DNA from: BACL21 sp038141525
GTDB lineage: Bacteria; Bacteroidota; Bacteroidia; Flavobacteriales; Flavobacteriaceae
Length of the DNA: 64,000 nucleotides
NCBI GenBank assembly: GCA_038141525.1
Contig: JAYQIF010000004.1
Coordinates: forward strand, 1 to 64,000
Reading direction: 5' to 3'
Under the pieces are notes generated by a model, which saw only the letters and a program-made list of their open reading frames with translations, did no database searches and had not been told where the DNA came from. A program made the position numbers and the translations under genes. Shown piece by piece: positions 28,771 to 39,064 of the stretch (the stretch's first letter is position 1; every line of letters starts with the position of its first letter).

Positions 28771-30594
28771 TTGGAAAGATTGCATCTGCACGAGATTGTG
28801 GTAGATGCCTTTGGCCTCAAGTAAGTCTTCGTGTTTGCCTTGTTCGACAATTTTGCCTTTGGCCAGAACCACGATTAGATCTGCCTTTTGTATTGTAGAA
28901 AGTCTATGTGCGATCACCACAGAGGTGCGATTGCGCATCATTTTGTCTAAGGCATCTTGAACCAGACGTTCGCTTTCTGTGTCCAGCGCAGAGGTTGCTT
29001 CATCCAAGACCATTATAGGCGGATTTTTCAAAACAGCACGCGCGATGCTCAGGCGTTGTTTTTGACCACCACTGAGCTTATTGCCGCTATCACCAATATT
29101 TGTGTGCAGCCCTTGGGGAAGGTCCAAAACAAATTCTTTGGCATTGGCTACTTCCAGAGCTTCAAGAATTTCCTGTTCTGTAGCGTCAGGTTTTGCCACC
29201 ATTAAATTCCCGTAAACCGAATCGTTGAAAAAATGGAATCTTGAGTGACAAGCCCCATAAGCCCGCGTAAATCTTTAATCCGGATATCGCGTATGTCATG
29301 ACCATCCAATGTAATGGAGCCCTCTCCCACATCATAAAAACGGGTCAATAAATTAGCTATGGTACTTTTTCCACTACCACTTTGACCTACAAGGGCCACG
29401 GTTTGCCCTTTTTCGATGTTCAGCTTCAAATTATTAAGCACCCATTCTTGTTCGTATCTAAAACGAATATCATTGAGGACAATGGCCTGATCAAAAGTGT
29501 TTTTCGAGATGGGATCCGCGCTTTCCTTAATATTGGACTCAGTGGTAAGCACCTCCAAAACACGTTCTGCCGCAGCGTTTCCTTTCTTGACGCTATAACT
29601 GGCTTTACTAATGGCTTTGGCTGGCGTTAAGATGTTGTAAGCCAGACCCATATAAACGATAAAGGCCTCGGGAGCTAGGGTGTGATCTACAAGTACCATT
29701 GAGCCTCCAAACCACAACAAAATGGCAATCACCAAAATGCCCTAAAAACTCACTAATGGGTACCGCTAGACTTTGGCGATGCATGAGTCTGTTTGAGAAC
29801 CTAAAAAATCGTTTGGTGCTGGTCTCAAATCGATCTTGAAATTGTTGTTGAGCGTTAAAACCTTTGATGATTTTTAGTCCCCCCAAAGTTTCCTCGACAA
29901 TGGATAAGAAAATACCTTGTTCTTTCTGGACGCGTCCACTTTTTTGTTTGAGGCTTTTCCCGATATAAGCGATGGCAAAACCAGATAGGGGAATGAAAAT
30001 AAAAACAAAAATAGTCAGTTTGGTACTGATCAAAAGCATGGCCACAATGGTGAATATGATCATCAGTGGTTCACGGACCAAAAGTTCTAAAATGGACAAA
30101 AAGGAATGTTGAATTTCAAGGATATCCGAAGAAATGCGCGCTATGGTGTCTCCTTTTCTTTTTTCGGAGTAATAGGAGATGGGTAAGACGACGGTTTTGC
30201 GATAAACTTCATTGCGCAAGTCTTTTAAAACACCATTGCGCAAAAAGGTAATAAAGTACATCGCGGTATAACCAAATAGATTCTTGAGTAAAAACGTACT
30301 GATAACAAGGGCAATCATCCAAGAAAGCGCATAGAGTTCTCCTTGGGTTTCAATCTGCTGAGTGATGTAATAATTCATCACATCCTCGCTGTACTGCCCA
30401 ATATTCCCTAGTCCTTGATAAACGGGTTTGACTGTTACCTTGGTGGCGTTTTGGAATAATACTTTGAGCATAGGCATCAAAGACACAAAAGCGAGCGTCC
30501 CAAAAAGGGCGTAAAATATGTTGGCAATAATGTTCAGCCAAGCATAGCCCATATAGGGTTTGGCAAAGTGAATAATGCTGCGAAAGTATTTCAT
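28768..30594 (-). pseudogene. ABC exporter, fused permease and ATPase (MsbA-like), two frameshifts
   Basis: The corrected frame is 608 residues. Residues 1-300 form a six-helix exporter permease (MKYFRSIIHFAKPYMGYAWLN; FLKNLFGYTAMYF; LVREPLMIIFTIVAMLLIS), and the C-terminal ATPase has Walker A GQSGSGKST, signature LSGGQKQRLSIARA and Walker B IMVLDEATSALD. It is the half-transporter type that flips lipids or exports hydrophobic substrates. Near 29740-29742 there is one G too many (FLGILVIAILLW is restored by removing it); at A6 29228-29233 one base is missing (SIFFNDSVYGNLMVAKPD restored). Its ATG overlaps the stop of the phosphosugar mutase by one base (TAATG), so the two are translationally coupled. 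Confidence 0.85.
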
Positions 30595-32307
30595 TACAGC
30601 AGGTTTAGGTCTTTTTTAATGGCCTTAATTTGTGGCGATAAGGCCTCAGGCGTGGATCCCTTTACGCTGATGTAATACTTGATCTTTGGTTCGGTTCCAC
30701 TCGGGCGTGCAGCAATCTTGGCACCATTCTCGGTGTAAAAAATAAGCACATTGGAAGCCGGAAGATCAATAGGAGATTCCTGGTTTCTGCACAAGATCTC
30801 GTACTGTTTGATTTTGATAATCTTCAATTTTTATCACGGCACTTCCCGCAATGGATTTTGGGGGAGATTGACGAAATGCAGTCATGATTGCCTCAATTTC
30901 CTCGGCCCCTTGTCGTCCTTTTTTAACTTGAGAAATCAGCGCCTCTTCGAAATAGCCATATTGTTTGTACAGGTCTTGTAGGTAAGTCCAAACAGAAGAG
31001 CCTTGACCTTTTAGGTAAGCCGCTATCTCACAAATCAATAGACTGGCCGTAACCGCATCTTTGTCACGGACAAAATCTCCGACCATATAACCAAAACTCT
31101 CTTCACCACCACCGATAAACTGCTGATCAGGGAAATCCTTGACCATTTTGGCAATCCATTTAAATCCGGTGAGTCCTTCCTTGTAATCTACTCCAAAATC
31201 CTCGGCTAAAAGACGCATCATAGGGGTAGAAACAATGGTTGAGGCAATAAAGTGTTTGTTGTTTTTTTGATCGCCCTTTAGTTTGTCCAGTAAAAAGTGA
31301 GTTTTGACAACCATGGCCTGGTTTCCATTAAGTAGGGTTAATTCACCCGCCTGGTTGCGCACGGCAATACCGAGACGATCACAATCTGGATCGGTGCCGA
31401 TTACTAAATCTGCCTGGAAATCCTGGGCTTGATCCATAGCCATTTTGAGGGCCTGGGGCTCTTCCGGATTTGGAGAGCTCACCGTAGGGAAATTCCCGTC
31501 TGGTGTGGCTTGTTCTTTTACTAAATGCACATGATCAAAACCCGCAGCTGATAGCACTGGCGGAACCATGGTCACCGAGGTGCCATGTAGTGGTGTGAAC
31601 ACCACGCGTAATGCTGAGCGATTTTTTTCTGTGGCATGTTTTGGTACAGCGTCTAATGAGGCCTGAATAAAGGCCTCATCGACTTCTTTATCTATGTGCT
31701 GGATTAAATCATGTTTGGCATCAAAGCAGATGTCTTTATAATCTAATGCGTTGATTTCTTGAATTATCGCGCCGTCTTGTGGGGGCACCAATTGACCTCC
31801 GTCTTGCCAGTATACCTTATATCCATTATACTCTGGTGGATTATGTGAGGCTGTGAGCACGATGCCACAATGACATCCTAAATGACGCACGGCAAAAGAG
31901 AGTTCCGGTGTCGGGCGTAAGGAGGAGAATAATTTTACTTGAATTCCATTGGCCGAAAAAACTTCGGCTACGGTCTGGGCTAGGGTATCGCTGTTATGAC
32001 GGCAATCGTATGCGATCACTACGCGAAGAGATGCCTTTGCAGATTCCTCGACAAATTCTGTTTTTAAATAATTGCTCAGTCCTTGCGTCGCTTTACCGAG
32101 GGTGTATTTATTGATTCTATTATCCCCAACGCCCATAACACCGCGCATTCCTCCGGTACCAAAGGCTAAAGAGGTGTAAAAAGCGTCTTCGAGCGCCTCT
32201 TTTGGACCATCGATTAGATTTTGAATGGCTACTTGGGTGGACTGATCAAAATGTGGCTGAAGCCAATTTTGAGCTTTGGATAAAATGGCGTCGGAGTTTA
32301 GTGACAT
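30594..32307 (-). pseudogene. Phosphosugar mutase (phosphoglucomutase/phosphomannomutase family), one frameshift near the 3' end
   Basis: About 570 residues from ATG 32307; a TTG three codons upstream is less likely. The phosphoserine loop is TASHNPPEYNGYK (serine 154), the magnesium loop DPDCDRLG (306-313 region), the sugar-binding loop GGGEESFGYMVG, and the phosphate-binding loop ARPSGTEPKIKYY near the C-terminus. It interconverts hexose 1- and 6-phosphates; the long form is that of alpha-phosphoglucomutase PgcA-type enzymes. One surplus A at plus T3 30784-30786 shifts the last 60 residues. Without it, DLVQNQESPIDLPASNVLIF reads through. Confidence 0.85.
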
Positions 32308-32357
32308 GTTTTTCAATTAGCAATAAACGCAGGCAAAAATACGCAATATGGCGGCAT

Positions 32358-33308
32358 TTATTCCAGGTTTAAGGATTCTTTAATACGATAATGTGGCGCA
32401 GCTTGTTTGCTGCGTAAAATAAGTTCACCTAAAAATCCAGCGATAAAAAATTGCCCCCCAAGTATCATGGCGGTCAGGGCAATATAAAATTGCGGACGCT
32501 CGGTAATCAGTCGCCCTGTGGGATTCAAGATGAGTTTGTCTACACCCAGATAGGCCGAAAAAAGAAATCCCAGAGTGAGCATCAATGCGCCCCAAGCGCC
32601 AAACAAATGCATGGGTCTTTTGCCAAATCGGGAAATAAACGAAATAGTAATTAAATCTAAAAAACCCCTTAAAAAACGCTCCGAGCCAAATTTGGTGTGG
32701 CCAAACTTTCGCGCCTGATGTTGGACAATGCGTTCTCCAATGCTCTTGAACCCAGCGTTGCGCACCAGTACAGGTATGTAGCGATGCATTTCTCCTGTGA
32801 CTTCAATGGCTTTAACCACTTCATATTTATAGGCTTTAAGCCCACAATTAAAGTCATTTAAACCTACTCCTGAGGTTTTACGCGCTGCAAAATTGAACAG
32901 TTTTGACGGCAAATTCTTGCCAAAATAGGAGTCATAACGCTTTTTCTTCCAGCCCGAGACCATGTCATAACCCTCAGAGCGCAACATGTCAATCAGGTGA
33001 GGAATTTCTTCTGGATTGTCCTGCAGATCCGCATCCATGGTGACCACATACTGACCCTTCGCGCGTGCGAAACCAGCATGTAGGGCTTGAGATTTGCCAA
33101 AGTTTTTTAAAAAACGCAGCCCTTTGACGCGCGCGTCTTTTGCCGCTAAGTCGTTTATTATTTGCCAAGAATTGTCATCGCTGCCGTCGTCGATAAAAAT
33201 CAATTCATAATCCCTAATCACCCCATCCAGGGACTGAGTAATCCACTGATGCAATTCACCGAGAGATTCAGCTTCATTGAGTAAAGGGATGACAATTGAG
33301 AGTTCCAT
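32358..33308 (-). CDS. GT2 family glycosyltransferase with two C-terminal membrane spans
   Basis: A 316-residue GT-A enzyme of the dolichyl-phosphate mannose synthase / ArnC / GtrB type. The N-terminus is MELSIVIPLLNEAESLGELHQWI, the nucleotide and metal motifs are IFIDDGSDDNSW and VTMDADLQDNPEEIP, and the acceptor loop is FNCGLKAYKYEV. Two membrane helices follow at about 232-300 (LFGAWGALMLTLGFLFSAYLG and FYIALTAMILGGQFFIAGFLGELI). It probably attaches a sugar to undecaprenyl phosphate. DUF4199 lies 34 bases upstream on the same strand, a pairing I know from other Flavobacteriaceae. Confidence 0.92.
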   Translation of the reverse strand: MELSIVIPLLNEAESLGELHQWITQSLDGVIRDYELIFIDDGSDDNSWQIINDLAAKDARVKGLRFLKNFGKSQALHAGFARAKGQYVVTMDADLQDNPEEIPHLIDMLRSEGYDMVSGWKKKRYDSYFGKNLPSKLFNFAARKTSGVGLNDFNCGLKAYKYEVVKAIEVTGEMHRYIPVLVRNAGFKSIGERIVQHQARKFGHTKFGSERFLRGFLDLITISFISRFGKRPMHLFGAWGALMLTLGFLFSAYLGVDKLILNPTGRLITERPQFYIALTAMILGGQFFIAGFLGELILRSKQAAPHYRIKESLNLE

Positions 33309-33342
33309 GAATTAGAATTGCAGGCTATAAATCCCGAGGTGC

Positions 33343-33884
33343 TTAGTCTATTGCTGCCGGATCTTTTTTCTTAAAAATGAGACCAATCAAAAGACCGATG
33401 ACGGCCTGAAAAATAAGTGAAGAAAAATATGATTTGCCCAAATTGACTATAGAGAAATTATCTGTTTCTGCGAGTTCTGCCAGGGCTTTGTCAATCTCGG
33501 CCTGAGGCGCCCCCATTTTTACCATAAATTCTTGGGAGATTTCAATAATACGCTCGTTGAGGTATTGCGCCAACTCAGGATCGACAATGTTGAAAATCAA
33601 TATGCCAGCGGCTGTACTTATGGCTAGACCGATAGCGCTAGGTTATGAAATAAGTTGAAAAGGCTTCTTTAAAACTCATGAATCCGCCCAACAGACCTTT
33701 AGATTTCGCTGTGGCAATAATACCCATGCAGGACAACAAGCAAAAGATTCAATATACTGACCCACCATTTGGTGAATAACTCGGTATTGAATGCATAAAT
33801 AATGGTCGTGCTCAAAGCCAGCATTAGGCCGAGTATAACACCGTGGTTTATGGCATTTTTTTTGGGGGTAAGTGCTTCTGACAT
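33343..33884 (-). pseudogene. DUF4199 membrane protein, two frameshifts
   Basis: The corrected product is 179 residues with four membrane segments: IILGLMLAL-type helix 1 near residue 15, helix 2 (WWVSILNLLLVV), helix 3 (YFITSAIGLAISTAAGILIFNIV), and a last one (LIFQAVIGLLIGLIFKKKD). A soluble loop (about 110-150) contains PQAEIDKALAEL. This is the DUF4199 layout, of unknown function. One base too many lies near 33727-33733 (VCMGIIATAKSKG restored) and another near 33640. Both are insertions within 100 bp of each other. Confidence 0.78.
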
Positions 33885-33967
33885 TTTGTTTGATTTAGTG
33901 GTTTGGTTTGAGTGACAAATGTACTAAAATGTAACGTCTTTTTTTATATAAAAAATTCTATAAACTA

Positions 33968-33997
33968 TTGCTCAATTGCAATTTATCCTTAAATTTG
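33968..33997 (+). promoter_or_regulatory. Promoter of rpmE2
   Basis: TTG (33968-33970), a 19-nt spacer and TAAATTTG (33990-33997) match the Bacteroidetes consensus. The start of transcription should be near 34003, leaving a leader of about 55 nt. Confidence 0.7.
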
Positions 33998-34008
33998 CCC
34001 CCGCTTAG

Positions 34009-34032
34009 ACGGCGAAACAAAGAGTTTGCCGT
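34009..34032 (+). promoter_or_regulatory. Stem-loop in the rpmE2 leader
   Basis: ACGGCGAAAC (34009-34018) pairs with GTTTGCCGT (34024-34032) with one bulged base and a loop of about five. It lies within the predicted 5' leader, 25 bases before the ATG. Ribosomal protein leaders often fold so as to bind their own product; whether this one does is unknown. Confidence 0.4.
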
Positions 34033-34057
34033 GAGAGTTTATCTAAATTGAATCATC

Positions 34058-34309
34058 ATGAAAAAGGGAATTCATCCAGAGAATTACAGACTAGTTGCAT
34101 TTAAAGATATGTCCAATGATGACGTGTTTTTGACTAAATCTACAGCCGACACCAAAGAAACCCTAGAGGTAGATGGTGTTGAATACCCACTTGTGAAGTT
34201 GGAGATTTCTCGCAGCTCTCATCCGTATTACACTGGAAAGCACAAATTGGTAGATACCGCTGGTCGTATCGACAAATTCAAAAACAAATACGCAAAATTC
34301 AAAAAGTAA
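34058..34309 (+). CDS. rpmE2: Type B 50S ribosomal protein L31
   Basis: An 83-residue protein of the large ribosomal subunit. It begins MKKGIHPENYRLVAFKDMSN and contains SRSSHPYYTGKHKLVDTAGRIDKF, the family signature. The zinc-binding cysteines of the zinc-dependent L31 form are absent, so it is the zinc-independent type B paralogue, which in some bacteria is induced under zinc shortage. It has its own promoter, a leader hairpin and a terminator. ATG 34058 is the only start that fits. Confidence 0.97.
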   Translation: MKKGIHPENYRLVAFKDMSNDDVFLTKSTADTKETLEVDGVEYPLVKLEISRSSHPYYTGKHKLVDTAGRIDKFKNKYAKFKK

Positions 34310-34330
34310 GCTTTTTGAATCCTCCATAGC

Positions 34331-34358
34331 AAAGCCTTCGAAAGAAGGCTTTTTTTAT
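34331..34358 (+). terminator. Terminator of rpmE2
   Basis: AAAGCCTTC-GAAA-GAAGGCTTT (34331-34352) with a tetraloop is followed by T residues. Confidence 0.9.
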
Positions 34359-34467
34359 TGCTATATTTGTTTAAAACGTATTAAAAAAGAGCATTAATTC
34401 TGAATTTTATTCATGTCATGGCACTAGATGCATGCGATTGTGACTTTTTTGCCCTAAACTTATCTCT

Positions 34468-35643
34468 ATGAATTTAATTTTTTTCGATCCCGCCCAAAGC
34501 TCAGGATTGCTGCCCCTTACCTATACAAGGCCAGTTGCTGAGCTAAGAATAGGAGGATTGACTATCGCTCAGAAATGGAACAAACGCCTGGGTACAGAAG
34601 GCTCCTGGCTCACTAAAGAGTATCTTCAACCGATTTACCCGTTTAAATTTACCACCGATAACTTATTTGTCAGTGCAGACGTTATTCCTAATGATGAACT
34701 TGCAGCACAAGTCAATGCATTGGATAAAGGTCAGGGCTTGCGCGATGAATACGGTTCGATCGCTTGGCGCTCAGGGCAGTGGAGTGCCGATTTAATGCCA
34801 GAAGATATTCAGTGGCAGGATTTGGCCGTCCCCGTAACACGTGTCAAACATACTTATGATATTTTTACGCTTAATGCCGCAGAAATTCAGGCAGATTTTG
34901 ATTTGCTTACCAGGCAATCAAAATCTGCCGACTTGCCGGCGCATGTCTCGTGCAGCGACCCGAGTAACGTCTTTGTTGCTGATGATGCCGTTCTTGAGCA
35001 CTGCAGTTTAAATACTACTGATGGCCCCATTTATATAGGGGCCGGAGCTCATGTTATGGATGGATCCATGCTCAGAGGACCACTGTTTATTGGAAATCAT
35101 GCAGTGATCAAGATGGGCGCCAAGATATATGGAGCCACCACGATCGGGCCTTATTGTAAGGCAGGAGGGGAGATCAGTAACTCAATGATGATGGGCTATA
35201 GCAATAAAGGACATGATGGATTTTTAGGAAATTCAGTCCTGGGGTATTGGTGCAATTTGGGCGCCGACACCAACACCTCAAATCTTAAAAATAATTACGA
35301 CCAGGTCCGTCTATGGGATTATGCCACCGAGCGTTTTGCCCACACCGGCCTGCAATTTTGTGGCCTAATTATGGGCGATCACAGTAAATGTGCGATAAAT
35401 ACGGCGTTCAATACGGGCACTGTAGTCGGTGTGAGCGCCAATGTTTTTGGCGCGGGGTTTCCCAAGAACTTTATTCCCAGTTTTAGTTGGGGTGGTGCGG
35501 GAAGCATGACTACCTATAGTTTGAACAAAGCTGTGGAAACCGCAAAACGCGTGATGCAACGTCGCGGTATAGAGTGGACGGCTCACGATCAAACGGTATT
35601 TGAGGCCATTTTTGAGGCTTCTCAGTCTTGGCGACGTGATTAG
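34468..35643 (+). CDS. GlmU-family putative sugar nucleotidyltransferase with left-handed beta-helix
   Basis: A 391-residue protein with an N-terminal NTP-transferase-like part (MNLIFFDPAQSSGLLPLTYTRPVAELRIGG) and a C-terminal hexapeptide-repeat domain (YIGAGAHVMDGSMLRGPLFIGNHAVIKMGAKIYG). The N-terminal part lacks the classical GxGTRM loop of GlmU; LLPLTYTRPVAELRIGG is the motif of this Bacteroidetes subfamily. Biochemical activity is uncertain: an N-acetylglucosamine-1-phosphate uridylyltransferase-like reaction is the usual guess. It follows rpmE2 and ends three bases before the convergent peptide-binding protein gene. Confidence 0.85.
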   Translation: MNLIFFDPAQSSGLLPLTYTRPVAELRIGGLTIAQKWNKRLGTEGSWLTKEYLQPIYPFKFTTDNLFVSADVIPNDELAAQVNALDKGQGLRDEYGSIAWRSGQWSADLMPEDIQWQDLAVPVTRVKHTYDIFTLNAAEIQADFDLLTRQSKSADLPAHVSCSDPSNVFVADDAVLEHCSLNTTDGPIYIGAGAHVMDGSMLRGPLFIGNHAVIKMGAKIYGATTIGPYCKAGGEISNSMMMGYSNKGHDGFLGNSVLGYWCNLGADTNTSNLKNNYDQVRLWDYATERFAHTGLQFCGLIMGDHSKCAINTAFNTGTVVGVSANVFGAGFPKNFIPSFSWGGAGSMTTYSLNKAVETAKRVMQRRGIEWTAHDQTVFEAIFEASQSWRRD

Positions 35644-35646
35644 TAC

Positions 35647-37266
35647 TTAGTTACCACCCTGTTTTGTGGTCCGCTTTAAGAACAAGAAATTTTGAGCGTT
35701 AATGCCTAATCCGGTCACATTTTTGCGAATAAATCTAATGGCCATATCGTAATAGAGGGGCACAACCGGGGCCTGTTCCATGATTTTCTGATCCATAGTG
35801 CGATAAATGTCCCAGCGCAGACTGTCTTTTGAAACTGTGAGTGCTTTTTGGTAAAGACTATCAACTTCAGCTGAGTAATAGTGGGTATAATTAGGTCCGT
35901 TGGGGGTGAAATTGCGCTGTATGAATAGGGATAAATAATTTTCGGCGTCGGGATAATCCGCTACCCAACTGGCGCGAAATAGTTCCAGCCCTCCAGTATT
36001 TTTGAGTTGACGCAGTGTCGAGGGAGGCAGCACGTCAATATTGATCTTAATGCCTATTTTTTCTAGCTCGGTTTGCATATACTCGCAAAGGTCCAGGTAT
36101 TGGCTGTTTGTGCTTAAACTCAGTTCCGGATTAACCCCGGGATTTAAGGCGATGAAAGAATCGACAAGGCTTTTGGCTTTGAGCAGATCGTAAGTATAAA
36201 TGCTAGTACTATTCGAGCCTTTAAGGCCCTTGGGGATGAACCCTTTGTCTGCAGAAAATCCGATGCCATTGCGCAGATAACGAATCATCTTTTTGCGATC
36301 TATACCATAATTTACGGCCTGTCTTATGAGTTTAGACTGAATTTCAGGCCGCTGCTCTTGAAGATTAAACCCGACATATTCTGTGTTGAGAAATGGCGCT
36401 TTAAGCATATAGGCAATCTGCTTGTAGTCAGGGTTTAGCGTGCCCTCAGGAGTGAGTAATGCATCTTTATACGATTGATCTATCCCCGATATGAAGTCGA
36501 GATTCCCTTGCGTGAATTCTAAAAACTCACTTTGTTTGTCTGGCAGAAAACTAATAGCCACAGCCTCCAGGTAAGGCAATTGCTGTCCTTGCTGATCGTA
36601 TTCAAAATAAAGTGGATTACGCCGGAGCACAAGCTTTGTGTTTTCCACCCAGAGTTTAAAAGCAAAAGGGCCAGTCCCGATAGGATTTTTTCTGAAATCA
36701 CTGCCAAAATGATTGATCGCCTCAGACGGCACCACTGAGCAATAGCGCATAGAGAGAATCCCCAAAAAAGGAGGGAAGGGTTGTTTGAGTTTGATGCTTA
36801 GGGTGCTGTCATTTTCGGCCCAATAGCGCTCCACCTGTTGGAGCACCCAGCTTCCAGGTGCGGCCAGATTTGGATCTTTGAGCCGGTCAAAACTAAAAAC
36901 AAAATCAGCGGCTTTGACGGCACGGGTCCTCGCAGCCCCAAACACCTCGTGCTGGTGAAAATAAACACTGTCGCGCAACACAAAAGTATAAGTCAGACTG
37001 CTGTCGTTATACGTCCAATACTTGGCGACATCGGGTTGAATATTCAACGAGTCATCGAGCTGTACCAGACCGTTAAAAATTTGATTGGTCGGCCAAATAT
37101 TTTGAGGATTTCGAGCAAAGGCTGGATCCAATGAGCTAATGTTCCCCGATTCATTGTAACGAAAAATGGTGTCTGGATCGCGCTGATCAATTGTAGCATC
37201 GCATGAAAACAATAAAATTGCGAGCAGCAGCCCAAAAAATGGCGCTACATTAATGTCTGTACGCAT
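35647..37266 (-). CDS. Peptide ABC transporter substrate-binding lipoprotein (OppA/DppA type)
   Basis: A 539-residue class C solute-binding protein (SBP_bac_5). From ATG 37266 there is a lipoprotein signal (MRTDINVAPFFGLLLAILLFSC) that an upstream in-frame start at 37353 would bury, so I prefer the shorter form. Family motifs are RYNESGNISSLDPAFARNPQNIWP, KAADFVFSFDRLKDP, FRKNPIGTGPFAFK and VGFNLQE...RQAVNYGIDRKKMIRYLRNG. It would bind oligopeptides for import. No permease or ATPase gene lies beside it. That is common for this protein in Flavobacteriaceae, so its partner transporter must be elsewhere. Confidence 0.92.
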   Translation of the reverse strand: MRTDINVAPFFGLLLAILLFSCDATIDQRDPDTIFRYNESGNISSLDPAFARNPQNIWPTNQIFNGLVQLDDSLNIQPDVAKYWTYNDSSLTYTFVLRDSVYFHQHEVFGAARTRAVKAADFVFSFDRLKDPNLAAPGSWVLQQVERYWAENDSTLSIKLKQPFPPFLGILSMRYCSVVPSEAINHFGSDFRKNPIGTGPFAFKLWVENTKLVLRRNPLYFEYDQQGQQLPYLEAVAISFLPDKQSEFLEFTQGNLDFISGIDQSYKDALLTPEGTLNPDYKQIAYMLKAPFLNTEYVGFNLQEQRPEIQSKLIRQAVNYGIDRKKMIRYLRNGIGFSADKGFIPKGLKGSNSTSIYTYDLLKAKSLVDSFIALNPGVNPELSLSTNSQYLDLCEYMQTELEKIGIKINIDVLPPSTLRQLKNTGGLELFRASWVADYPDAENYLSLFIQRNFTPNGPNYTHYYSAEVDSLYQKALTVSKDSLRWDIYRTMDQKIMEQAPVVPLYYDMAIRFIRKNVTGLGINAQNFLFLKRTTKQGGN

Positions 37267-37312
37267 CAATTGATTCGTATGAAATAACCGAGAATACCTT
37301 CGGCCATAGGCC

Positions 37313-37346
37313 TTGGATTTATTTTGATTATTATATTGTATTTTTG
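37313..37346 (+). promoter_or_regulatory. Probable promoter of mtaB
   Basis: TTG (37313-37315), a 23-nt spacer and TATTTTTG (37339-37346) fit the Bacteroidetes consensus, at the long end for the spacer. The element lies 26 bases before the ATG. Confidence 0.45.
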
Positions 37347-37371
37347 CCATCACTTGTGCTAAAATACGAGA

Positions 37372-38766
37372 ATGAACGCTACCAAAAAAGTTGCTTTTTA
37401 CACCTTAGGCTGCAAGCTCAATTTTAGTGAGACTTCGACCATTGCCCGCGATCTCACCACGGAGGGTTTCGATCGCGTGCCTTTTGAAGCATATGCAGAT
37501 ATTTATGTAATTAATACGTGTAGTGTAACCGATAACGCCGATCAGCGTTTTAAAACGATTGTCAAAAAGGCCCTCAAAAGTAATCCAAATGCATTTTTAA
37601 TTGCCATCGGATGTTATGCACAATTACGCCCTGAAGAATTGGCCCAGGTCCATGGAGTTGATTTGGTATTGGGTGCGGCGGAGAAATTCAATATTTCGGC
37701 TTATCTCAATGAGCTGCTCGAGGATTCCTCTAACCGTTCAGAAAGGGCACAGATACATTCCTGTGCTATTGAACAGGTGGATGCCTATGTGAGCTCTTAC
37801 GCGATTGGGGATCGCACAAGAGCCTTTTTAAAAGTTCAAGATGGCTGTGACTATAAGTGCTCTTATTGCACCATTCCGATGGCCCGCGGAATTTCTCGTT
37901 CGGATCGTTTAGAAAACATCATGAATCAGGCCCATGAAATTGCTCAAAATGGCATTAAAGAAATTGTCCTGACCGGGGTCAATATCGGCGATTACGGAAA
38001 AGGTGAGTTTGGCAATAAAAAGCACGAACATACTTTTTTGCAGCTTATCCAGGCCCTCAACACGGTACAAGGTGTCGATCGGGTGCGTATTTCTTCGATT
38101 GAGCCAAATTTGTTAAGTCATGAGATTATTGATTTTGTCGCTCAATCGGAAAATTTTGTACCTCATTTTCACGTGCCGCTGCAGAGCGGAAGCAATGAGA
38201 TTTTGGCCAAAATGCAGCGACGTTATCAGCGAGAGTTGTATGTGAATCGTGTTAATGCCATAAAAACTGCAATGCCTGAGGCTTGTATCGGTGTGGATGT
38301 GATTGATGGTTTTCCCGGCGAGACTCAGGAATTATTTCTAGAAACCTATAATTTTCTAAGTGAATTAGAGATCAGTTATCTGCACGTCTTTACTTATTCT
38401 GAACGCCCGGGAACAAAGGCTGCTGAGATGTCGGAAGTCGTTCCGCCGAAAGAGCGCAAGAAAAGAAGTAAAATGCTGCGTGGACTTTCTGTTAAAAAGC
38501 GAAGAGAATTTTATAACAGTCAGCTAGGATCGACCCAAACAGTGCTTTTTGAAGGAGAAAACAAAAGGGGTTTTATTCATGGGTTCACCCCAAATTACGT
38601 CAAGGTTAAAACACCTTGGAATCCGGAGCTCGTCAATACACTACACACTGTTGTGCTCAAAGAAATTGATATTGATGGCTTGGTACGTTTTGACTGGGTA
38701 AATACTGATGGATCCAATCAAATGGCGAATGAAACTTCGCATTTACCTGCGGAGCTTAAGGTTTAA
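37372..38766 (+). CDS. mtaB: tRNA (N6-threonylcarbamoyladenosine(37)-C2)-methylthiotransferase
   Basis: A 464-residue radical-SAM methylthiotransferase that converts t6A to ms2t6A at tRNA position 37. The N-terminal MTTase domain binds an iron-sulfur cluster through C14, C50 and C81 (TLGCKLNFSE, INTCSVTD, IGCYAQ). The radical-SAM cluster uses C159, C163 and C166 (DGCDYKCSYCTIP). A C-terminal TRAM-like region follows from about 400. The motif GCKLNFSET distinguishes MtaB from MiaB and RimO. Its stop overlaps the stop region of the convergent acetyltransferase gene by four bases. Confidence 0.94.
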   Translation: MNATKKVAFYTLGCKLNFSETSTIARDLTTEGFDRVPFEAYADIYVINTCSVTDNADQRFKTIVKKALKSNPNAFLIAIGCYAQLRPEELAQVHGVDLVLGAAEKFNISAYLNELLEDSSNRSERAQIHSCAIEQVDAYVSSYAIGDRTRAFLKVQDGCDYKCSYCTIPMARGISRSDRLENIMNQAHEIAQNGIKEIVLTGVNIGDYGKGEFGNKKHEHTFLQLIQALNTVQGVDRVRISSIEPNLLSHEIIDFVAQSENFVPHFHVPLQSGSNEILAKMQRRYQRELYVNRVNAIKTAMPEACIGVDVIDGFPGETQELFLETYNFLSELEISYLHVFTYSERPGTKAAEMSEVVPPKERKKRSKMLRGLSVKKRREFYNSQLGSTQTVLFEGENKRGFIHGFTPNYVKVKTPWNPELVNTLHTVVLKEIDIDGLVRFDWVNTDGSNQMANETSHLPAELKV

Positions 38767-39062
38767 ATATTCATACCGATGGGGAGCAGGGGCTTGTACA
38801 AGCGTCTGTTCTTTTTGAAAAAATGTGCGATCTCAGGACTGGTAGGCACTAGAGAGATTCCTCTGTTTTTAACTTCATCAAATACGGCTTTAATGAAAAT
38901 TTCTTTAAATCCTTGATCTAATAAATCTTGGCACATGTCGAATTTTGTCAAGAAAATTTTACGCTCTTGCAAGGCGTATTCAATTCTCGCCATGTTGTCG
39001 CCAATTTCTAACTCAAATTGTCTTAAAAATGAATTGTCAACGATTTCTACTTGGTCTCTCAT
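38763..39062 (-). CDS. Small GNAT-like N-acetyltransferase (YjdJ-type)
   Basis: A 99-residue protein with the compact GNAT fold of the YidJ/YjdJ kind: LEIGDNMARIEYALQERKIFLTKFDM matches the start of such proteins, and the middle (GFKEIFIKAVFDEVKNRGISLVPTSPEIAHFFKKN) the C-terminal half with the cofactor helix. The acetyl acceptor is unknown. It lies two bases after the pirin gene stop-start junction on the same strand and is surely co-transcribed with it. Confidence 0.8.
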   Translation of the reverse strand: MRDQVEIVDNSFLRQFELEIGDNMARIEYALQERKIFLTKFDMCQDLLDQGFKEIFIKAVFDEVKNRGISLVPTSPEIAHFFKKNRRLYKPLLPIGMNI

Positions 39063-39064
39063 AG

